Shown here piece by piece: positions 46,801 through 53,956 of a stretch of 64,000 nucleotides of DNA; the stretch's first letter is position 1; every line of letters starts with the position of its first letter. A program made the translations under genes and the position numbers. The notes under the pieces are model-generated. The model ran no database searches. It was given only the letters and a program-made list of their open reading frames with translations, and had not been told where the DNA came from. This DNA is from Petrolisthes cinctipes. Taxonomy: Eukaryota > Arthropoda > Malacostraca > Decapoda > Porcellanidae. The stretch lies in contig JAWQEG010000513.1 of NCBI GenBank assembly GCA_033782935.1, positions 7,501 to 71,500 of the forward strand, written 5' to 3'.

Positions 46801-48160
46801 CCCTCGAGTCTGACTATAAAGACTTTCGACTGGTAACACTTTCTGGTTTATAACAGAACAGTTTACGGTATATAATGATAATAAATTATATATAAGTAAA
46901 ACACTTCCACCACAGCTAACACCCTAGCTCGTGGGAAGCCGTTTTTACTATGGCTTCACCTCTTTTTATACTTTATACTAGTCCCCGCTCCTAACCGCTC
47001 TTCATTAGGGCCGTGAATGCCTCCTCCTCACATCCCACCTACTGCATCGCATGCATAGCAATCCAGCTGTGCTGGTTCCACTTTACCAATAATAGTGCAT
47101 TTGTCGCGGCTTGTATTTATTGGTTGTGGAACCAGCACAGCTTTTACTGTCCCACCCGCCTCCCGATGCGGCAGGCATTCCCTTTCTTTCTCATTTGAGT
47201 GGACGAGCGGCCGCTGCTCCAGAGCGGGGTCAGTACCTCTACAGGCCACCACCAGGTGGCTCCCATATCAGTACAGTGCCAGATTTGAATTTTTATTTAC
47301 TTCTGATGATCGTCACGGAATAGACCCTTCTAGCCCAGAATATGCCTATACGGGGCCTGGTCTGGAGAAGGGAAGTATTCTATAGCAATCCAGCTGTGCT
47401 GGTTCCACAACCAATAAATACAATCTGCGACAAATGCACTATTATTACTTCATACTTTAAGAGGAAAATCGTCTACTGCATTGAAATGAGCCTGAAGCAC
47501 TTTGGCAAGGTGTGTAACCCAAATTATATACGAACAAGTGTGAACTCTGAGATGCTTTATGAATACCGTCCCTGTAACATAAAGAAAGTATACTCAAGGA
47601 TTTCAGTCATATCCCACCGTTGCCGCCAGAGGTCAGTGTAATTGCCTGGTCTGTGTGTGTAATATTCATCATCCAAACATACATGACTGTGGAGCGTAAG
47701 CCCTTCTAGAGTTCACAAGACAGCCATATTTTTTGGGGGGACAGTAAACATATCCTCCACAAGCAAGCAATACATATGAATACAGTGACCTCTGGTGGCA
47801 ACAGAAACGAATTTTGTCAAGGGAATAGTATACTCTTGGTACATACTACTTTAGAGCATCTTAATACCTCTAAAGTATACCAGGAAACAGGACCAGATTG
47901 ACAAAAATAAGGGGCCATGGCCTGTTGCTTGGAATAGTTTGGAAGAATCAGTTGCTCCAGATTTACCAACACTGTACTATAACCTCTTAAGGAGTGTGTG
48001 CATAACAACATGTGTCCTTTGCTATTTCATATATTCAAAACTTTACATGCGAATAGAACTTACCGAGTAGGATGAGAGAGATGATGATGCCGCATAGAGT
48101 GAGACTGAAGAAGAGGAGGACAAACACTCGAGATCTCAACAACACCATCATCATCATCAT
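34396..48160 (-). CDS. GT31 beta-1,3-galactosyltransferase-like gene, copy C (five exons)
   Basis: Same organisation as copy A: exons 48064-48160, 38861-39469, 37697-38019, 35406-35559, 34396-34841, 542 codons plus stop, all splice sites and phases kept. Intron 1 is enlarged from 1.2 to 8.6 kb by the DIRS element on the opposite strand. The DDD, GPGYVM and EDVF elements are intact. Differences from A include NGGTQPF for NGSTQPF, RHQNNNYSN for SHQNNNDSN, RKLAPYRTH for RTLTPYRTH, an extra Pro before QEDVF and a longer Gly-rich insert in exon 5. Probably functional if intron 1 is still spliced; expression cannot be judged. Duplicate paralogue or haplotype copy are both possible. Confidence 0.83.
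35406..35559 (-). CDS. GT31 copy C exon 4
   Basis: 154 nt, sequence as in copy A including TTLPPFVMGPGYVMT. Confidence 0.8.
35885..37455 (+). mobile_element. I-clade-like LINE remnant in GT31 intron 3, copy C
   Basis: Same insertion as 16290-17966, with a further deletion of roughly 100 bp just after the QGGVL codons (about 37053). Confidence 0.85.
37697..38019 (-). CDS. GT31 copy C exon 3 (DDD motif)
   Basis: 323 nt; KVDDDVYLNVTAF retained; ends TILGK before GTATGT. Confidence 0.88.
38680..38760. repeat. TTAGG/TTAAG-like tract, GT31 intron 2 of copy C
   Basis: Counterpart of 19160-19250. Confidence 0.75.
38861..39469 (-). CDS. GT31 copy C exon 2
   Basis: 609 nt, same acceptor and donor as in A. 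Stem is Asn-rich, then Tyr/Asp-rich, then the start of the catalytic domain. Confidence 0.7.
40001..40212 (+). repeat. DIRS left inverted terminal repeat
   Basis: From GTGGAACCAGCACAGC to GCCGCTCGTCCACTC. Complementary over its length to 47197-47408 with very few differences, such as GCGCTGTACTG against GCACTGTACTG. Confidence 0.93.
40947..42711 (+). pseudogene. DIRS ORF1 (Gag-like), first exon region, frame-broken
   Basis: An N-terminal frame (40947-41285) has a Cys/His-rich segment (GCTVWVSPDGHLHC, CGVCRPLVELC). A second frame (41298-42089) is Arg/Ser-rich with a 14-Ser run near 41630-41670. After a shift near 42080 the frame continues with an in-frame TAG at 42290-42292 and resumes as LSQAWKVDHSSGNTAIFLS to the donor at 42712. 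Gag-like role is inferred from position and composition. Confidence 0.6.
42712..42830 (+). other. Apparent spliceosomal intron 1 in DIRS ORF1
   Basis: 119 bp, GTGAGT to CCCATACAG. Removal joins SGLQLA to DTLTSMVTVLEG in frame. Confidence 0.7.
42831..43091 (+). CDS. DIRS ORF1 second exon
   Basis: Encodes DTLTSMVTVLEGVGAMTTHN and an Ala-rich helix-like region ending KPSTSK. Frame is open on both sides of both introns. Function unknown, likely Gag C-terminal half. Confidence 0.6.
43092..43196 (+). other. Apparent spliceosomal intron 2 in DIRS ORF1
   Basis: 105 bp, GTAAGT to TTGTCCGTAG; removal joins PSTSK to PRAPQPARLS in frame. Confidence 0.7.
43197..43416 (+). CDS. DIRS ORF1 third exon
   Basis: Encodes a Pro/Gln/Arg-rich basic C-terminus (RGRGQGSKPYSRPKPSF) ending at TGA, suited to nucleic-acid binding. 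It overlaps the start of the RT reading frame. Confidence 0.6.
43526..43746 (+). other. Apparent spliceosomal intron 3, upstream of DIRS RT
   Basis: 221 bp, GTGAGTAACT to TTCCGTTACAG. Splicing joins WPWISVP to PLRLPPASAKV in phase 0 and restores the GLSWPW..PPL run expected at the start of DIRS RTs. Confidence 0.65.
43747..45497 (+). pseudogene. DIRS reverse transcriptase, RNase H and linker domain
   Basis: RT (from 43747): LFTVPKKDPGKTRLLMDLS, DWLASLDLQDAYWHVPI, FQFTRLPFGLSLAPRVFT, and YLDN in place of the usual YxDD (about 44208-44219). The frame shifts near 44400-44430. RNase H follows in another frame (TDTSDVGWGYQS, HINAQELMVAREW, DNIAAVQCLQRQGTSRS, YVPGRENDWADALSR), then TAA at 45063. 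After the stop the same frame continues with the conserved GTPEVDMFA..LYLFPP..IAPLWPAQPWF segment to 45497. Confidence 0.88.
45435..46477 (+). CDS. DIRS tyrosine recombinase
   Basis: An open frame encodes an N-terminal core-binding-like part (QYESCWKRFQDFLRRHPS), then the catalytic residues of tyrosine recombinases: Arg in TGYRASQLAALTR, His-x-x-Arg in HSVRGVAAS, and Tyr in FRTRYLFHS near the end. It should cut and join the circular cDNA to the target. The frame is uninterrupted to TGA/TAA at 46477, unlike the RT. Start codon not certain because translation probably continues from upstream coding. Confidence 0.85.
46561..47054. other. DIRS 3' untranslated region
   Basis: Contains AATAAATTAC near 46575 as a possible polyadenylation signal; otherwise AT-rich with a G run. 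No further gene. Confidence 0.5.
47055..47142 (+). other. DIRS internal complementary region (circle-junction template)
   Basis: ATAGCAATCCAGC..CCACTTTACC is the complement of the left element end. It continues through AATAAT into AGTGCATTTGTCGC and TTGTATTTATTGGTTGTGG, the complement of the right end. The two outer ends are thus encoded side by side, as the DIRS1 replication model requires. Confidence 0.9.
47197..47408 (-). repeat. DIRS right inverted terminal repeat
   Basis: From GAGTGGACGAGCGGCCGC to GTGCTGGTTCCAC, reverse complement of the left repeat. Confidence 0.93.
47818..47992. mobile_element. MITE family MC in GT31 intron 1, copy C
   Basis: Direct counterpart of 20928-21093. Confidence 0.8.
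48064..48160 (-). CDS. GT31 copy C exon 1 (signal anchor)
   Basis: Identical in structure to copy A exon 1; donor GTAAGT at its end. The DIRS element lies 618 bp downstream in the intron. Confidence 0.75.
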
Positions 48161-48236
48161 TCATATCACCTCTTTTGTGTAGAAGTGTGTGTGTGTGTTA
48201 GCCTATTTGTCCTGTAGCCTGTTTGTACTTTCTCGT

Positions 48237-48403
48237 TATAAGGGGAGAACCTCTTTTTACTAAATTGGAGGGCTTGTAATTCCTGCAAACTATCTCAGGA
48301 AACAAATAACTTCAATGTTACTTAATAATATGGGATGTGTTCTGCGACATACTTTGGAGGATTCAGTAACCCTCCAATTTATCGTCAAGAATCTCTCCCC
48401 TTG
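48237..48403. mobile_element. MITE family MB upstream of GT31 copy C
   Basis: Counterpart of 21341-21505, 77 bp upstream of the ATG. Confidence 0.8.
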
Positions 48404-48554
48404 AGGGTAAATTTGACGAATCACATCACCAATCATAACAAGTGTCTGTCTGTGCCTGATAATTTTATATCATGTCAGAATAATGCATAGACTGTATACT
48501 GTGAACACTGCCCTATGAGTTTACCCATTGTTGTATCTCTCTCTCTCTCCACCC

Positions 48555-48695
48555 TCATGCAAGAACAATCATAGTGTTGACGATGGGATGGTTCCGATAC
48601 GATGACTCTATAGGCACAATACAAAGCCAACCTATATACCTATACCACACCATCATCAACACCACTGATAGTCTTGCATACGATGGCTTGTTACC
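48555..48695. mobile_element. MITE family MG copy in C
   Basis: Arms GTTGACGATGGGATGGTTCC and CATCATCAACACCACTGATAG around GATACGATGACTC. Confidence 0.65.
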
Positions 48696-48749
48696 TTACC
48701 ATGACTCCATTCAGTTGCTCTCTATTTACTATCACTGTGGTACCCTCTT

Positions 48750-48908
48750 AATTAAGGGACCCTGTGATGTAGTCAGAAAATTGGAGATAAATGAGTCCTT
48801 CAAATATTGCCACGAAACATGACCAATATGGAAGAAGCTTGTTTCGTGGCATAGTCAGGAGGAATCACAAGTCCCCACATCTTGTACACGTTCACAGGGT
48901 CCTTAATT
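48750..48908. mobile_element. MITE family MA copy in C
   Basis: TTAATTAAGGGACCCTGTGA to CACAGGGTCCTTAATTAA, with complete TTAATTAA edges. Confidence 0.88.
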
Positions 48909-48992
48909 AACTCCCAAACTTCTCTAGAATACTACACACGTATGGAGGTTATGTATTTCATTCCTCTCCATTAATTATGATACATTACGACA

Positions 48993-49155
48993 CTTAAGGG
49001 GAGATTCTCTTGCTGGTGAATTGAAAGGTCTGTTATTCCTACAAACTATGCCAGGGAACAGACGCCTTCAGTGATACTAATAGGGGATCTGTTTGTTTAG
49101 TGGTATCGTTTGGAGGAGTCAGGAGCCCACCAAATCATTCCCAACAGAATCTCCA
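48993..49155. mobile_element. MITE family MB copy in C
   Basis: Starts TTAAGGGGAGATTCTCTTGC and ends ACAGAATCTCCATTTTAT. Confidence 0.75.
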
Positions 49156-49312
49156 TTTTATAATTCATTTCCAGTACCTTCAGACCAGAGTCACCATTCC
49201 CTTTCCTCTCTTCCACTGTCCTTCCATTCCTTCATATTTTATTTGTGTTTACTGACTGACTCTCTTCTCTGTTCCTATTCCCTTTTTATAGTATATGGTC
49301 ATTCTAGCTTAA

Positions 49313-49572
49313 GGGGATGCGGGAATAGGGGGACAGGCTTGGTGGGGGCTGCGGGAGTAGGGGTCAGGCTTGGGGGGTTTAGGGGGGTGCGGGAGTAGGG
49401 GGACAGGCTTGGGGAGGGTTAGGAGGATGCGGGAATAGGTTACAGGCTTTGTACCTCCCCCCCCAAGCCTGTCCCCCTATTCCCGCACCCCCCAGTCCCC
49501 CCCACCAAGCCTGTCCCCCTATTCCCGCACCCCCCAGTTCCCCCCCCCCCCAAGCCTGTCCCCTACTCCCAC
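49313..49572. repeat. Self-inverted G-rich/C-rich minisatellite, specific to copy C
   Basis: About four units of GCGGGAATAGGGGGACAGGC (49313-49450) are followed by three units of the complement, GCCTGTCCCCCTATTCCCGC (49455-49572). It lies within the MB MITE at 49580-49745; copy B has no such array at this point. Confidence 0.88.
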
Positions 49573-49579
49573 ACCCCTT

Positions 49580-49745
49580 TAAAGGAAGTAAATCTGTTGT
49601 GGGATTTTAGGAGGTTACTGATTTCTCCAAACTATATCAGGAAACAGAACCCCTTCATATGGAATTATACAGGGGATGTGTTTTATAGCTGAGTTTAGAG
49701 GCCTACAATGACTCCTAATTGATCACAAAAGGTTGCTTCCCTTAC
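49580..49745. mobile_element. MITE family MB copy in C
   Basis: Has GATTTCTCCAAACTATATCAG and the facing arm; left end displaced by the G/C minisatellite. Confidence 0.65.
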
Positions 49746-50089
49746 CACTGCCAACTTTTTCTCCTATTGTGGTATAAGGTTATTTTGGTTTAGATTTTTT
49801 TTATTTCTCTTATGTGATAGCACTGATTTTTTCCCTTTTCCCTATTGTGGTATAAGGTCATTACTGCTTAGCCTTTCTTTTCTCACCCTTATGTGTTGTA
49901 AGGTCAGTCTGGCTTACCACAACCCTTCCTCTTCTCCGTTTCATTCATTCCTTCACCTCTAGTACCAATGCAGAATATTTTGCTCGAGTACTTATGAACC
50001 ACGTATACTCTACACTACTGTACTTAGAATATTATGCAAGAATATCGGTCGTGTTGTCGATGGCGAGGTATTGATACGATGGCTCTGTA

Positions 50090-50131
<42 letters not shown>

Positions 50132-51809
50132 TCATCGTACAGTACCGTTACCACACTATCGTCAACACCACATACAATATATTCTCTCAAAAGGCACCAA
50201 CACGAACCAAACATGCTGAGAAATATTGGCCAGGTATATCAAACACCAACACAACTGAGAAATACTAAGAAATATTGTCTCTGTTTTATCGACCACCAAC
50301 ACTGCTAAGAAATACTGATATATTTTGTCCCCAGTATATCAAGCACTAACACAACTAAGAAATATTGGCATTATATAAAGTACCAACACAACTGAGATAT
50401 ATTAGCCCCATTATATCAAGTACCAACACAACTGAGAAATATTGGCCCCATTATATTTATTATCAATTACCAACACAACTGAGAAATATTATCCCGTTAT
50501 ATCCAAAGTCAAGCGCCAACACAACTGAGAAATATTGAAAAATATTGTCCTGTTCTATTTCGAGTCACCAGAACAAAGAATTTAGGGAGTTTTTTCCTGG
50601 TGGCGTCGATACAGGGGCGTGGCCTGCTGATGGGAGAGTGGCAGGGGCCTGTGAGAAGGGGAAGTGAGAAGTGAAGTTGAAGTTGAAGTTGAAGTGGAGG
50701 TGGAAGTGAGAGTTAAAGTGAAAAGTGGAGATGGAAGTGAGAGTTGAAATGAGAAGTGGAGGTGGAAGTGAGAGTTAAAGTGAGAAGTGGAAGTGGAAGT
50801 GAGAGTTAAAGTGAGAAGTGGAAATGAGAGTAAAAGTTGAAGGGGAAGTGAGAAGTGAAGGGGGAAGTTGACTTAAGTGGAAGTCAGAAGTTGACGTGGA
50901 AATAAGAGTTGAAGTTGGAGTCAGAGGGATGACCTGCTGGTGGAATGATGGAAGGAAATTGAATGGGAAGGGAACTGAATGGGAAGGGAATAGATGGAAG
51001 GAAATTGAACGGGAGGGAATTGAATGGGAAGAGAATTGATGGAAGGAAATTGAACGGAAGGAAATTGAACGGGAGGGAATTGAATGAGAAGAGAATTGAT
51101 GGAAGATAATTGATGGAAGGGAATTGAATGGGAAGGAGAGAGAAGGACAACATGATAAATAATTATGGAGTATATAGGAGTGATTTAATGATATTGTTTA
51201 TTTATTAATATGGAGTATAAAGGAGTGGTTTTAATGGTACTGTTTATTTTTTTTTCAATTGGTGTACACTGAATTCATTAAACTATATCATTAGCTTTAA
51301 CACTTAATTTGCATTGAATTATTATATATGTTAATGGTTATTATCTAAAATTCCATTCACCTTAAAAATTAATTGCATTGATTGATATACTGTTTAAATT
51401 TATGGCTATTTTCTAAAATTGCATTGATATGGTATGATATGGTAATGATATTATCACTTACTGTATTGATTATAAATGTTAATGACCTTAATATTTGTAT
51501 TGCATTGATACACAGTCAAATTATCAATATTTTTATGTTAATTACCTTCTATCTCAACATATATTGCAGGAAGCTTCACTAAGGCTTACCTTCTCATCAG
51601 TTAATAATCAAAATTTTCAAATCATATAATCTACATTGCATTGCTTTTATGTATATAATTATTGCATTAATTAATTGAATCATAAGTGTAATTTTAATAT
51701 TTACGTTACTTCGACATTGCCTACGGAATATATTATAAAAAGGATATTTGTTTTTTTCCCTATAAAAACCCAATACCATTCATATACAGAGAAGATGAAG
51801 GTGAGAGTA

Positions 51810-51970
51810 CACTTTGGTTACAGTACATTAGAGCGTCTTGGTTCCTCCAAAGTATGCCAGGAAACAGAACCAAATAAACAAAATTGATAATGGTAGTCTG
51901 TTGTTGGAAATAGTTTGGAGTAATCATTACCTCCAAAAATGCCAAAACTATACAACACCTCCAAGTAGGT
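51810..51970. mobile_element. MITE family MC copy in C
   Basis: Contains GGTTCCTCCAAAGTATGCC and GGAAATAGTTTGGAGTAATC arms. 51180-51800 is AT-rich with no gene. Confidence 0.7.
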
Positions 51971-52009
51971 TATCATGGAGGATAATGAAAATCAACTTAG
52001 AACACTCGG

Positions 52010-52210
52010 ATACCATAGTCTCCAGCCCACCTGAGTCCAAGTCTGAGATCTGAAGCAGGCGGTTTCTGGACGACAGCCCACCCAAACCATCACGTGGCTA
52101 CACACATTTCGAACCAATGAAGGCTTTGGGCGGGTTGTCGTCCAGAAACCGCCTGCTTCAGATCTCTGGCTTCGACTCAGGTGGGCTATATAGAGACTAT
52201 GGTATCCCAG
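52010..52210. mobile_element. MITE family MF copy in C
   Basis: Arms CAAGTCTGAGATCTGAAGC and CTTCAGATCTCTGGCTTCGAC with GGACGACAGCCCACCC inside. Confidence 0.75.
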
Positions 52211-52375
52211 TGTACTATCAAAGACAAAACTCATGTCGCTGTCTTGTCCAGTAATTTAATATAACTTGTGTAACATTATGAAAGCCCCACTATAATAACG
52301 TTCATACCCAATATGTTTAGTCCTCTACCATATATTTTCACCAGATTTCACGACACGAGTTTTGTCTTTGATAGT
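52205..52375. mobile_element. Palindromic element, TIR GTACTATCAAAGACAAAACTC
   Basis: Left arm TACTATCAAAGACAAAACTC at 52214 and right arm GAGTTTTGTCTTTGATAGTAC at 52350-52370. This and the next element are absent from copy B at the corresponding place (between 24.06 and 24.02 kb). Confidence 0.7.
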
Positions 52376-52570
52376 ACAGCCATGGCTGATAGTGGTGGAC
52401 CAGAGTCCAAGGAGTGTTGGAGAGCAACTAGACAGAGTTCGAACAAGTGAATTTTCCAAACCATTCTCAACGTTGAGAGAGGTTTAGAAGACTAACTTTT
52501 TCGAACTCTGTTCACTTGCTCTCCAACACTCATTGGACCCTGGTACAACACTATCAGCCATGGCTGTACA
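52376..52570. mobile_element. Palindromic element, TIR ACAGCCATGGCTGATAGTG
   Basis: Left arm ACAGCCATGGCTGATAGTG with GAGTGTTGGAGAGCAA; right arm TGCTCTCCAACACTC with CTATCAGCCATGGCTGTAC. Lies immediately beside the previous palindrome with a shared GTAC. Confidence 0.75.
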
Positions 52571-52639
52571 TTGAGACAGTCACAGGATATACAGGTGACA
52601 GTCGAAATAGTTGTGTCATCTTTATAATAACCACACCAA

Positions 52640-52800
52640 CTTTGGATACTTCAGATAGATGTCTTATTTAACTTGGATACTTCAGATAGATGTCTTATTT
52701 AACTTGGATATTTCAGCTAGATGTCTTATTTAACTTGGATATTTCAGCTAGATGTCTTATTTAACTTGGATATTTCGGCTAGATGTCTTATTTAACTTAT
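52640..52800. repeat. 34-bp minisatellite (TTGGATACTTCAGATAGATG)
   Basis: Five units, inverse of 23850-23990. Confidence 0.85.
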
Positions 52801-52819
52801 ACATTGCATTCTTCTTTAT

Positions 52820-52978
52820 TTAAGGATCCTGTGATCGTGTATGGAAATTGGAGGCTTCTGATTCCTCCTGACTATGCCACGAAACACACTCATTCCCATT
52901 TGGTGGTGTTTCGTGGTAATATTTGAAGGACTCGTTTACCTCCAATTTTCTGACTATATCACAGGTTCCCTTAAGCTA
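52820..52978. mobile_element. MITE family MA copy in C
   Basis: TTTAAGGATCCTGTGATCG to ATCACAGGTTCCCTTAA. Confidence 0.8.
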
Positions 52979-53526
52979 TATATATGACACTTACATAGAA
53001 GAAATATCAGGTAAATGACTTGGACATGTATTGACCCACATTGACCTGGTGAGTGGTTTGTTCATTGACACATGACACTGATTGTTGTTGTTAAATGTGA
53101 GGTGGTGTCGGTACAGGTCAACTGGTGTCAGATTATATGGTGGTGTCAACAAGTGTTAGATAATGATATGTGTTGTCAGCAGGTGTCAGATTATGATATG
53201 TGTTGTCAACAAGTGTCAAAAAATGGTATGTGTTGTCAGTAAATAAATGACACATCCTTGGTATCAGTTAGTGTCAGCTGGAGGCAGAATAATATAAAAT
53301 GTCGTAATTGGAAGCATCACATTATTTCCATTACATACATACATACACACATACTGTAGGTAAGACAACAACACTGGACACAATTATTAACTCATTGTCA
53401 GGTCTGGAATAATGAAGAGGAATAAATTACTAGTACATTATTATTATTATTATTATTATTATTTTCCCAAGTGTTTCATGTGGTATCAAGGGGGTGACAT
53501 GACAGGACATTCACGTGACTTATTAA

Positions 53527-53580
53527 TGTCAGGAGAGGTCAGCATGTAGGAGAAGAGGTCAGCTTACGTTACAGGGCGCC
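53527..53580. repeat. Tandem duplicate of the BBOX1-like terminal exon end
   Basis: TCAGGAGAGGTCAGCATGTAGG and the following GAGAAGAGGTCAGCT occur here and again at 53729-53770, where they encode the C-terminus. No function seen for this copy. Confidence 0.7.
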
Positions 53581-53741
53581 GTGTCTTGGTGTAAAGTTGT
53601 GTCAGGAGAGGTCAACAAGTACCCCGTGTTGTCAGCAAAAGGGAAAGAGGTCAGGGAGAGTTTCTTGGTGTAAAGGTGTGTCAAGTGAGGTCAACATGAA
53701 GGGGAAGAATAGGTTAGGGTGTAAAGTTGTGTCAGGAGAGG

Positions 53742-53956
53742 TCAGCATGTAGGAGAAGAGGTCAGCTGATATTGCAGGACGCGACGCCTTGACCTGACCT
53801 CATCCCAGTCTATGTAGCAACCCTCCACGTGACGCTTCACCTTGTCTGACCTTGACTCTTGTTGCTGCTGACCTGCTGACTCCCCTCGCTGCTTCTGTTG
53901 TCCGTATGCTGTTCGTCCGTGTACCATTCTCAGGTTATCCAGACTCAGTATCATAC
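53742..53956 (-). CDS. BBOX1: BBOX1-like terminal exon with HGR motif
   Basis: 215 nt, acceptor ATGGTACAG. Encodes MILSLDNLRMVHGRTAYG, an inserted Gln/Ser-rich run, RHVEGCYIDWDEVRSRRRVL and ends SSPTC-stop. Absent from copy B, whose matching segment skips 53245-53945. Confidence 0.83.

Larger units (their letters stand above)
39995..47440 (+). mobile_element. Structurally complete DIRS1-like tyrosine-recombinase retrotransposon
   Basis: About 7.45 kb between ATT-containing edges with no target duplication. It has 212-bp inverted terminal repeats, extensions beyond each repeat unique to each end, an internal complementary region near the right end equal to the complement of the joined termini, and coding for a basic Ser-rich Gag-like protein, RT, RNase H and a tyrosine recombinase. 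This architecture is diagnostic of the DIRS1 group, which is thought to integrate by recombinase from a circular intermediate. Coding frames carry stops and shifts, so this copy is probably not autonomous. It splits GT31 copy C intron 1. Confidence 0.92.
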
